A stretch of DNA of 64,000 nucleotides, from NCBI GenBank assembly GCA_037783415.1, contig JAZGTN010000097.1, positions 4,774,001-4,838,000 of the forward strand, written 5' to 3'. Positions 1-12,000 of the stretch are shown here, piece by piece; position 1 is the first letter of the stretch, and each line of letters opens with the position of its first letter. The notes beneath the pieces were generated by a model. It was not told the origin of the DNA. It made no database searches and was given only the letters and a program-made list of their open reading frames with translations. The position numbers and the translations under genes are program-made. The stretch comes from Leptasterias polaris (Eukaryota > Echinodermata > Asteroidea > Forcipulatida > Asteriidae).

Positions 1-1300
1 TGTAGGTATATGTGTACATCTAGTTTGCCTGCGGTTTTTATTGTACTGAAATTGCAAATTTTTGTATGCAAAATGTTATTGTTTGAGCTTGCATGCAGGT
101 ATGAAACTAATGTAGTAAAAGTGTGTTTTGTTTGATAATTTTTTGAAAACTTACATGTACATTGGGAAAAAATTAACTAAAATCGCTCTTGCTGCATGGA
201 TATAGTGTGTATGTTCCCGTGATGAATCTTTGAATACTCTAATTGACAACTGAGTAACAAGGTGGGAGGCACTTGATGTCATTCAGTATACATTTGAACA
301 TAATAAAGGTTTTGAAAGTTCTTCTTGTGATTACACTACAATTCTAAAATAGGGTAGTTAGGTCAAGAGTTTATTTTATTTTTTTTTCTGATTGGGATTT
401 CCTTTTTGTTTTTACTATGGTTCCTATTTCCATCTAAATGTAATGTCCACTGTCCCACAGTAACAGCTAGCACTGGTGCTCATCAGTTGTCGCTACGGTG
501 CATCAACTCGGCTTCCTTGATATTCCTTGACGAGGGATGAGAAATTGCATACTTTTCTTTACGTCTTCTTTGTGAAAATAAAATTTACAGAAATCTTGCT
601 CTTTTCTCTGTTTCTTTGGCTCTGAAGATACTAATACACTGTAAGAAAAGTAATGTGGCTACACTTAGGAAACAAATTATGAAACAAAAGGCCTTTTCAC
701 ACTTTGAAAAATCTCTGTATTGTGCACTGGTCAGACATGTGTAAACCTGACTGACTTTTTCACTTTTATGCACTGAACCGTGTAGTAGATAGAGCACTCT
801 TCTATTGTAACTAACATTGCTAGTGAGGTGGGTTCTTGATCTTTATTGGTTCTGAGCTCTATTGATAAGTTCAACAAATTTAAAAATCTGCCAGGCCATG
901 ATGCCGTTTACCGAGGAACTATGCATTAACAGTGCCCTGGATAGCACATGGATCTTAACTGCAGAATTCAAATGTAACCAGAATAATACTGTGAAATAAT
1001 GGGTTCTTAATTGGGAGTAGGAGGAGAAGATAGGGCTGTTTAGTTACATAAATTGGGCTGACAGCTCCGTAATGCAGTGTGGGGAATTTTCAAATTGTAT
1101 GAAAGACCCTGACATGTGTTTGGTGTTAAATGATCTCCCAGTACAGAGATCTAAACATTACATGTGAAGTACAAGGGCTGATGTTACGTTGAGAAGTGTG
1201 AAAATGAACCAGGTTTAATTTTTATGGAGCAGATTTTGACATGAATCAGTAGTTTGATAGTGTGAAAAGCGTAGTGAAAGAATTACAGCGCTGTAAGGAT
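1..1300. other. intronic or upstream sequence, nothing supported
   Basis: This stretch is AT-rich with only short chance ORFs. I see no splice-bounded conserved coding segment, no RNA gene and no clear repeat. It is probably intron of the + strand zinc-finger gene. Confidence 0.4.
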
Positions 1301-1458
1301 GGTATTATTTCTTTGTCTGAAAAAATAAAAAATAAGAAATGCTTACTGCACATGCTCCTGTTGTTGGGGGAAGGTAAGGGTAGACCCTTCCCTCCAACAA
1401 CAGGAGCATGTGCAGTAAATATTTTTAATTATTTTTTTTCAGACAAAGAAACAATACC
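1301..1458. repeat. 158-bp near-palindromic foldback
   Basis: The left arm starts GGTATTATTTCTTTGTCTG. The reverse complement of that segment, with few differences, ends the right arm. The centre holds two inverted copies of GCACATGCTCCTGTTGTTGG around a short loop. It is probably a foldback MITE; no target duplication was identified. Confidence 0.7.
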
Positions 1459-2386
1459 AGCAAAAATTTCCAGATGCCCAAATAAAAGAACGTTGAACAC
1501 AATTTTGGACAATACAATACGTCAACAACAAAGACATCTTTCCTCAAAGTAAATTTACAAACCTGGTGTATTAATATATTTAGCTACAGATTTCTAGGGC
1601 ATGTTGTAACATGCATAGAATTGTTGTTGTTTAATTTAAATTCTACACTTTTACAGCACTTGGGGTAGATTCTAAATAAAGTGCTCTATATATTGTACTG
1701 TAATCATTATTATAGAAATACTTACACACAGAGTAAGTTCCCAACTATCCTTTCAATCAACAGCAACATGTAGCTTCCTTGAATTGTAAGTTATACTGCA
1801 CTCGAAATAAGCCTTGATGGTAATGTGCTCATTTATGAGTTGAAAAATATAAACAAATTGAGACCTTGGTGTCACTAAGGGACGGCAAAGAACCCCCTGT
1901 GTTTTCCCACTATCTCTTATTCAGAGTATGTTGCTTACAAAATATGCATGAACAAATCAACCAAACTGTTTGGAAATGAAATGGTGGTGCCTTATTTTTT
2001 GCATCATAAGTCATTGCGTATAAATTTGTTTTCGGTTTATGTCCTGTAATGTAATGTTATTTGAAGTGAGGTTCAGCAATTTTGACTTAAATTAAAGCGG
2101 CATAGTTGTCCGGGTGGCTTATACACTGACTTCTGAAAAAAAGATTCACAGATAATTATGTCCAAGCTGTGGCTTATATTCACTGCTAAAAATGTTATTC
2201 TTAAAATAAAAAAGAAAAAGTTTTTGTGACGGTCCCTAGAAAGATTTTCTAATAAGATTTTTGGGAGTGACACAAAAAAAGTTTTCCTAAAATAAGATTT
2301 GTTCTTATTTCAAGAATACTATTTTAGCAGTGATCGGGTAGCTTGTTCGAAAATTATAGTATTTATTTAGCCAAAAGTAGTTAGTG

Positions 2387-2495
2387 GCCTGGCGTTTCGA
2401 CCCTAGCAGAGTCTTTCTCGTTCCAAAATAGTTATTGGCCAGGCGTTTCGGTCTTTCTCGATGAGAAAGACTCTGCTAGGGTCGAAACGCCAGGC
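2387..2495. repeat. foldback repeat with 33-bp perfect arms
   Basis: The arms at 2387-2419 and 2463-2495 are exact inverted copies carrying GTTTCGACCCTAGCAGAGTC. A partial third copy of one arm lies in the loop. A related foldback with GCTAGGGTCGAAAC in its loop is at 23104-23229. Confidence 0.75.
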
Positions 2496-2974
2496 ATAAA
2501 ACTATTCTTTGCATTTAAAACTATTTAAAACTATTCTTTGCAGTTTGCAAGAGCTAATTAAATTTTCTCCTTATTTATTTAATTCATATTTATTTTCATA
2601 TAAAAAAGATTGACAAATTCTGACATTTTAAATCCATCTGAACTCTGCTGCTATGAGCTAGTGTGTTTTAGCATTATTTTTGGTTTATTTATTGAATGAT
2701 ACAAATTAAATTACAATTGGTCAAACCAAATGTACAAATTTATGAAGGATGTATCAACTTGTAGTTGTAGGGTTGTGTTGTTTTGTGCATCCTTCCATGG
2801 TGACCCCAAGTTGTTTTTTATGGCTGTCTGCAGAAGCCACAAGTCAAAGCTCAAACCTCACTTCAGTTTACATACATATTTGCATTGTGCTTCTGACTTT
2901 CGCTTTTGGAATGTGACACATTGCACTTTTAGGAAATGATTTTATATTTTTAAATCTTTTTTTTCTTCATTTAG

Positions 2975-3007
2975 AAGCCAGAGGAAGATGATAAGCCTCT
3001 TCAGATG
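2975..3007 (+). CDS. exon: acidic linker (11 codons)
   Basis: A polypyrimidine tract and TTTAG precede the exon, and GTAAGG follows it. It reads KPEEDDKPLQM, phase 0 at both ends. The PEED motif recurs as PEEV in the next exon, suggesting a small repeated linker exon. Confidence 0.6.
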
Positions 3008-6000
3008 GTAAGGTTTATTTTAGTCTGCATAAAAATATGTATTTTCTGACACTTCAAGACCACATGAACTCTGCAGCTATTGTGCCTGTTGCTGCCCGTG
3101 TTAAATACAGTAGCTGTCATTTGTTTATGGAACATTACAAATATTTATCACAGTCTTTGTCAAATCAAACATATTTTGCACTGGCAAGATAATAAATTGA
3201 TTTACTGTTGTGCTGCTTGAGTTGGGATGTGAGATGGTGTGCACTTTAAACTGATGACCACAATTAAGGAAACTATTTTAAATTCTTATCTTTTTTTTAT
3301 TCAGGAGCCGGAGGAAGTGGACATTTTCCCCAATGAACCTCTACCTCTACATGATGCTTTAAAGGTAAGAATTTCAACTTTGTGGTGCAAAATCAGTTAT
3401 TTTATTTTACAGATCGTCTTTTTAGTCTTAATTAAGCAGGGGGAAGCATTTTGTACTAAAGATTATATAATTTGTTTAAGAGACATTTTGCAAAAATAAT
3501 ATTGTGGCGATAATGCTATATGTTTGTATTATCTGTAAACATAAAAAAAAGAGGCCAAATTTGTTGAGCTAGAAATATTATTTGTACAGATAATGGACCT
3601 ATTACAGAACCCTTTGAAACTCCACAAGAAATTTATTTACCAGAAGAAATCTAGAACTATAGAAAATAATTGCTTTGGATGTGTTAAGTAGCTTTTGAAC
3701 TGTTCCATAAGCCAAACCACAAACACTGATGAGCCCTAGCTTGGTTAAGAGGATGTTATGGTTTACAGTGTCGAAAGGTTTGTACAGATCCAGGATAACA
3801 CCAATTGAAAATTGTTTATCAAAAGTGTTAATAATCTTATCTAACATACTTATAATGGCTATTCAATGGAGTTTTGTGCTTTGAAGCCACATTGAGATTC
3901 AAATAGAAGGCCATGCTTGTTAACAAATCAAGTCGCTGTAGGCCATTTTCTCAAATAGTTTAGAAGATACAGAAAGTTGTGGTATACGCCTGTAATTACC
4001 GATGTCGTAATACAACCTCTTTTTTTATATACAGGTGCTACTTTAGCTGTACTTAATCAGGAAACACTCCAGTGGTAAATGACTTGATAAAAATCAACAT
4101 CAACGGCAGGGTTCTCCCCATGCACAAGCTAGCAAATCGGGCCGATACATGTGAAATGCAAACAAAACAAATAATAATATAAAAAAAACTAGGGTTAATT
4201 GCATTTGTGCACAAATGCAGAGCTGTTTCGCTAATAATAGTTTCAAATTACTCAATTGAATATGAAAGTCTTTTTGTATTCGAAGCAGTTATGATGTATC
4301 AAGCCTGTTTAAAAAAGAATTTTGATTATAGCATGCTCCGTTAGCAATTTCTGACTTAAAGGGGCAAAAAATGAAAAAATCATAACAAATCGTGTGATGA
4401 CGTCATCATGACGTCATCATGACGTCATTACAAATTTAACACGAACTTGCCATTATCTAACGACTTGCCAAGTTTCAACGTAATCAGACCTATACTTTTG
4501 GAGATATACGACTTCAAAAAGTGCACCTTTAATGTCACGTCACGTGACCCCTGATGACGTAATCAGTCTAAAACTTCACACGTATGTTGGCTGCCTGACA
4601 GTCATCATGTGTATCAATTTTGAAGCGATTACAAAAAACTTCGCCACACACATCTTCTCAAAGTGCATTTTGAACAGTTTTCCAACTGCCACTAGAGGGC
4701 GCTCTTTAATATTATTACGTCATTGGTATTTTTTTTTGAAAGTACATCTTAGCCGCACACTAACATCGTTAAAAGCAACTTCCTAACTTTTGTCACTTTT
4801 GAATTACGAGGGCACTTCCGGTTTTGACCGGTTTCGACCGGAAGTAGAGGTCACGTGAGGTCACGCACACTGAATAAAATGAAGCCCTAATTAATCCCTA
4901 CCCAATCCTGTAAACAGAATCCTACGGTCTCTTGTGGCTGATTTGATACGGATTTTCAAATATTTAAAATATAAAACTTTAAGATGACGTCACGTGTCAG
5001 TTGATGACGTCATGACGAATTTGTTTTAGGACCTTCCTTGCACCAATGCCTTTCATCACTGAAAGTTTCATTGCAATTGCTCTATATGCAAAAGGCCGCT
5101 TAGAACGAATTGTGCGTTATTTCAATGACTCTAACAAAAACAATAGCTGTTTCGCTGCGCTGCAAAACAGCTAAAAACAATAAAAACAAAAACTCTTAGT
5201 AAAACAATAGCTGTTTCGCTGCGCTTGCTGCGAAAGGCCATTCCAATTTTATTAGTTGGTTTACAGATTTTTTAGGTGTTGAAAAAAAGTGTCAGACAGG
5301 AAAAAAAATGATGATAAGTGTAGAAATCCATTGGCCGACAAGCAAAGATCTGCTTAATACTGGGATGTGCCTCCATATCCATCTCGCTATTCCATGTCAT
5401 TTCCAATAAGCCTATTAAAAGTATTTTCGTCTTTTAAATTTCTGTTTAATAACATAAGTAATTAGTCTTTTTTTATCTCTTTGTGAGATTTATTTAATAA
5501 TCTGCCACCGAACACATGAATGGATAAAAGGTGCTTTTAAGTTTTGTGTTGTGAGAAGATTTTATTTGGAACACTTAAAAACTCTGGATGGACTACCCAC
5601 CCAAACTTATAAAATGAAGATAAATGGTTCTGGACTGTATATTATGAACGAAAAGGATTTAACTGCTGCTTAATTTTAAATTGCTTCCTAACAGTAACAA
5701 TAACATTTTGGACATTTTAAATTTGGCGTATGTGTAATGTAGGGGTGTTTGTTGCACTGTCACTGACAGTGTCACTGTCACTGTCACTGTCACTCAGATG
5801 CCCTATCCTAGCTACGCACAAGATTCACAACCCCCCAAACAGGGAGTGGCAAAGAACTGCTTCAAAATCCATGAAAGACCTGTATAAAATACTTTAATAT
5901 GGTGGTACGTTGTGTAAGATACATTTATCCCCAAAAAAGAAATTTTTATGAACATTTTTGTTGTGCGTCTATCCCCCATCCTCGAGCGCATTCTTGGGAT

Positions 6001-9000
6001 TTGCACAATCTGAAGATTGCCCTGTGAAGGTTAAGCAGTTCAATCTCATATTGTGCGCTATCTCAAGATTGTGCAAATCCCAAGAATGTGCTAAACAAGT
6101 TAAGACTCGTATGTCGTAAGAGAAATTTTCACGATCTACTTCGGAGATCGGTTCACATTTTTAGCCGAATTCTTTTCTCTTTTCGCGAAATGTACTTGAC
6201 AAAATCGTACCACCATGTTAAGCAGCAACATCTCCTGTGTTCATCAGGTGAGTTTAAAGTATTTTATAGAGTTCTGTGATGGATTTTGGAGCAGTTCTAA
6301 TTGTCACTCAACTGGATTATTTTCCACCCGAAATAGTCGTTCCGGAGGTAGTCAGTCGACGACGACACCTGTTGCATGCAGTAAATTGTACCTGAACTTC
6401 TGAAGAGACTTTTCACTGATACCCATTGCATTGGACAAAGAACCAATAATTTAATTCAGTGAGACAGCAATCAACAGGGTGTTTATCCAGCTTTCCTCCC
6501 TCTTTTACAGTCACTGAACAAGTATTTTTTGCTCGCGCTTGCCATCGTGATTTGGATCCATCGTGATTTGGATCCACCAAACTTTGACAGAACGCTGAAT
6601 CGTGCACTTGATCACGTGCAACATAGCATTTTGTTTACATCATCAAGTATCAGACTATTTCGTTTACATCGCGTATTACACTTCCCGTCTAACACACAAC
6701 CCCAGAGCCGCTGGTATTGCATACACTGATCTATCGAACGGTCCACATGGGCTGTTCTCTCTATTAAGCAGTGTTACATGTAGTTATAGCTTACCATGGA
6801 GTTATAGCTCCACGCTCTTACGTACTGTCCACACAAACTGTGTGCCGTGCGCTGCTGGGCCGCGAAGCGCTGTATGATCAGACATCGGATCGGACCGCGC
6901 AAATGCGTGATCGAAACGTAACAATGTTTTGGGGGTTTTTCACGAGCTTTTTCTCAATAAAAAGTCGACTAATTATTTTAAATAATCTGACCAAAGTTTG
7001 AATATTCGAAGCCGGGAAAAAAAAAAAATGGTTTTTCAAATTTTCATTTTTTTATTTTTTTTTCAACAAAACGCGTCGCCGCAATCCGTAAACCAACTAA
7101 TAAAATTGGAACGGCCAAACAGCTAATAAAAATAAAAAGTCTAACAAAAACAATAGCTGTTTCGCTGCGCTTGCTGCGAAACAGCTAATAAAAACAAAAA
7201 CAATAGCTGTTTCGCTGCGCTTGCTGCGAAACAGCAAACAAATAATAATAATAATTTAAAATAATAAAAATCAATAGAAAACCATATAGAATGCTCCAGA
7301 TTGCACTGTGGGGCTTTTATTAAAACCAAGATAAAACATCAAGTAGAAAACATTCAGAAGACCTTGTTTCACATCAGCGTGCTTCGGCCAAACATCCACA
7401 AATTTGGGTTCAGAATGATCCACAGTTTCCTTGATGCTTCCTTTACAACAAATAGACATATAGCGTGTAGCGTCACTACTTGGGCTTTACTAGAGATGAA
7501 TTTAGATAGCAATATGAGATAACAATATAAATTAATAGATTTTAAATTTTTTGAATTGGGGAGAAAGATTATTATTTGGTTTTTGCCCATACGCCGATGT
7601 GTAGTAAGCCTCATTGTATACTCAGTATTTTCCTAAAACCTGTGACAAGTTTGAGGCTTTTTGTTGTCATGCACCGCTTCATCAGGGGCTATTGTGTTTC
7701 ACCTTGTGTAATTTGTGTTAAGTATTTCATTCACAAACATCAGGGCATACATTTGTTGAGTTAATCTACTGACATTTGTGTCATGTTTGGTGAATTTTCT
7801 ACACACATTGGCCACTATTTGTCAGGCACAGCAATGGCACCCTCGGTTTTCACTGGGCTTTGTGCTTGGGTTTTTTGCCTAGATGGTGTGCCCAGTGTGT
7901 GTGTTGATGTTTGTTGATTGATAACCACTGTATACTCTGCGCTTTCAGAGTCTTTAAAAGAATGTTCATTAATGTTTTTTCTCTGAACAGGATTACCTGT
8001 CTGGTGCACTCTGTGTATAGAGTGCTTATCACACATCAGTGTAAACGACCGACCAAAATCACATTTTGTTTTGTATTCTTAATGCAATTATTACATCAAT
8101 TAAAGGGACCAAGGGGTGTTGGAAATTAATATTTTGGCTCAATCACGAATGTTTCTAACAGTGAGCTGTGTAAGGGAATTTCTTTTTAACTCTGCACTAA
8201 GATTAAACAAAATAAATAAAAAAATGAAAAAATACTAGTTTATGTGATTTCCCTTATCTTTTTGTACAGAAGCGTGATGAAGGACCACGTTCTTGTCCTT
8301 ATAAAGGCTATGGATGTTCTTTCTGGGTAAGAATTTCTTATTTCATTATTTAATTCATTGTGTCATTGAATGCTAGGTCAAACTTTTAATGTGGTTTTCA
8401 GAGTATTTCCTTTGTAATAAAATCTGTCGCATTTTCTTTTCCACAGGGAACTCCATCAGAAATAGCTGATCACGTTCACAAACAATGTTTAGGGAAGGGA
8501 TCAACGGATCTGAAGTTTCTCACCCAACAGCTTACACAGCTTGATGAAAAGGTAAGATAAAATTAACACTTTGGCGAAGCCACTGGAGGGGAATTTTGTT
8601 TCCAAGATGTCTGTCCATGTGCTTTAATATTCACTATCGTATGGAGACCGATAACAAAACAGAAAAAGGAAAACAAAAGACCTCCGTAGGAGAATTCTAC
8701 AGACTGGGGGGCTCCTGAAGGAATTCTGTGTACAAAGTGTATGGGAGGATGTTAAGTACAGGGACAAATATATTTTTATGTTATATCACTTTTCAGGTTG
8801 ACTGTTTAAATCGTTTAAATTGTTAAACTTTTGTAGTTTCATTTTAAGTCTTTTTAACTTCTGTTGTGTAATTTTTGGATTGTTAATAAACCTAATTGGA
8901 TTGAATTGAATTGAATAAACCAACATCTAATAAATGAATGGACTAAAGGCACTTCTTACATCTTAAGGATTTTAATCCAGTAATTAAGGAAAACCTTACT

Positions 9001-12000
9001 TTAAATGATAGAAAATCTAAACCAATCAAAAGTAACTTTCTGGAACTATGCAATGAATGAAGTATTGAAAATAACCAATAGAAACAACTTATCAAAATAT
9101 GTGGAAATTGTGACTTCTTTAGAGCTTACAATCAGTGATGTCAAGTACACAACTGATGGTGATTAAACTGATTAAATATCTCTAATAATTATGAAAACCA
9201 ATTAAAGCAAAGCATAAATCATAGAACAGGTAAACAAGTACTCACCCCTTGCAATAACTTTCCTGGCTCAAATATATAGGTCACCTTAATATCTTATTGA
9301 TGAACATGATGAGAGGAACAGTATGTGACCTCACCCAAGTGAGTGTTAGCAAGTGGCAAGTGGTCTTGTAATTGTGCAATGCATGCAAGCCCCTCATTGC
9401 AGTGCCTGCCTGCAATGTGGTCACTCCTTACAAAGATTGTACCATCTACTTGTGGTTAAAGGGGCAGTCTGCTTTAAGTTATTAAATTATTCAAAGTCTT
9501 AAACAACACAAATGTATCCAAAATAATTAAAGCTCGTTGATCTTGGACGACCATCGGTGCCGAGATTCCATTGTACCGTACAATCGAAGCTTCTCCAGGT
9601 TGTTCCTCACGGTACTGTCGCTAATACCGTGACGTCTTGATATTTCACAACACGATATCCCCTCCCGGTGCCAAGCTTCCAACATCCCTTTTTCATGGTT
9701 AGTGAGTGGAGTTTTGGTAGCCATTGTTCTCGTTCCATAGGTCAAAGAGAAAGTGTTCACATGCAAAGCATGTTCCTTTTATAGGCAATGGGTTGTGTAC
9801 TAGGCCTAATGTCCATTTTTATGAATAATGGTGTCAGGTTCACGTTTTAAATATTCATAAACTAGCTAAACTAGCTATGTATAAATAATGAGGTCATCCA
9901 AGATGGCGATATAACGTGCTGCAAAAACATCATCGCGAAATCATCCTTTTTGGGAGCTACTATATAACCAAGGAACTATTGAAACATGAATTTATTTGAT
10001 TAAAATATTTACTCAATACATATGAGGCGCCAAGTGTAAACTTATTATTTAACGCAATTATTTACAAATAATTCATTATATAATATATAATTCATTATTT
10101 AACCATTATTTAATCTTTATTTACAAATAATCAGTTTTGCACCACACAATTGTTTATATATAATCGTATGAAAGCTTTCATTATATATATATATAATCTT
10201 AAACACAATTTCATTATTTACAAATAATGTCGACGGATAGATTTTTATATATAAATAATTAACTTTGTACATGCAATTATATGTATATAATTTCTGGACA
10301 ACTTTCATTATATATATATAATTTAACGGATCATTACACTTATAAATTTTGTCAGTCGTAATTATTTATATATATGTAAATCATTTAATTTACACATGCA
10401 ATTATATAATAAATAATTGTTAGGCAGGTTTCATTATATACATATAATTTTGCGGATCATTATACTTATATCTAAATAATGACGACTGACACATTTTATA
10501 TGTAAATAATTAGTTTTTGCACACTATGTTTATATACATATAAATGCTGGTCAGTTGCTCCGTGTTTCATTTTATACATATAATTTTGTGGATCACTTTA
10601 CTAACTGTGACTGCCAATTTTTATATGTAAATAATGTTTTTTGCGCGACACGATTATATATAAATAATTGAAACTGTTTTTACAACTACGCGGACGAGGC
10701 TATGATATACTAAATAATGACTGTGCGCTGCTTTCATTATATATAAATAATGGTGTTATATGTAAATTGAGTATATAGCCACGCCCAGTAGTCTATACAT
10801 AAGGGTGGAATGCAATCAGCAGCAGTTATGAAGACTAAAACATCTTGAAGGGATGTCCTGGCACTGCCATCTATCATTCAAGAAAACAATTTTACCTTAT
10901 AAAAACAACAATTTTTGTCTCCAATTTTGACATGGAACAGCCAATACACGGTTGAACTTTATGGAAGACACATATGATCTAGCAATGCAAAACAATATTT
11001 CTCAGCTGATGTTTTTGATGTCAACTGCTCTGTTATTCCTTGGAAGGTTATTGAATATAATTTGATTGTTATTTACACAATTTTAACAAGAGGTTAGGGA
11101 CTTGTAATTTTCCCTTGCTCTTTTATATCTGGAGGTTAGGGACTTGTAATTTTCCCTTGCTCTTTTATATCTGGAAAAAGTTGCTCCTAGAACAGTCCTA
11201 ACAAAGCACACTATTGACATTGTATACACCTTTTACTGAATTTGTCTCCCTATTTGCAAGACAAGTCCAACTGTGAGTTGTATTTAAGTAACCATGGCAA
11301 TACCTTCACATTCCTGCAAAAAAATCTCCCAACAATAAACAGTGTCCTCTTCTAACATGCGCAAGTTAGACCCCTCGGGTGACCATGTTACACTGCTCAG
11401 TTCCTTCATTACATCTCTGGTCAGTGGCTTTAATCCTTCCGTTGTGAATAGACTATTCAAAACGGTTGGAAACTGCTCAAGAGCAACTGTGAAGTTTCCA
11501 AGTCCTTTCTTGAATTGTAAGATTTCAGACTGTGCTCTGAAAAGATTAAACCAGAAATACTTTTATAACAGTCGCATTGGAGAAATGTGTGTAAGGGGAA
11601 AAGCGAATCATGTAACAGACAATGAGATGACAAAAACATTTTGATGCTATTAGATATGTGCATCATTATAGAGAGTTTTAGAGAAGGACGTGCAAAGAAA
11701 ATATTACGACCGGAATGCACTCAAAGTGTTCAGATTGGTTGAATATCACAAAAAATTCTCCCCTGTTGATGGAGAATCAAGTATGGAAACTACAGCTTTA
11801 AAAAAACGCAAGAGGCGTCAAGTGAAAGTGATTGGAGGGGGGGGGGAATAGGATGGAGGGCGTGAGAAACAACCCATATAGCGCTGTGTGTAGGATGGTG
11901 CGGGAAATTCGAAGCTAGATCCGGTGGTAGCCAGCAAACGATCAATGGGCAGCGCAGAGAACGGGAGAGGTTGAAAAGGAAAACACATGTTTTCGGTGTG

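Larger units (their letters stand above)
5238..7117. mobile_element. ~1.9 kb segment bounded by ~35-bp inverted repeats
   Basis: Left boundary 5238-5272 contains ATTCCAATTTTATTAGTTGG. Its reverse complement is at 7083-7117 with two or three changes. GCTGTTTCGC hairpin repeats flank both boundaries. No transposase-like ORF lies inside. It could be a non-autonomous DNA element, with the hairpins as part of its ends. Confidence 0.5.
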
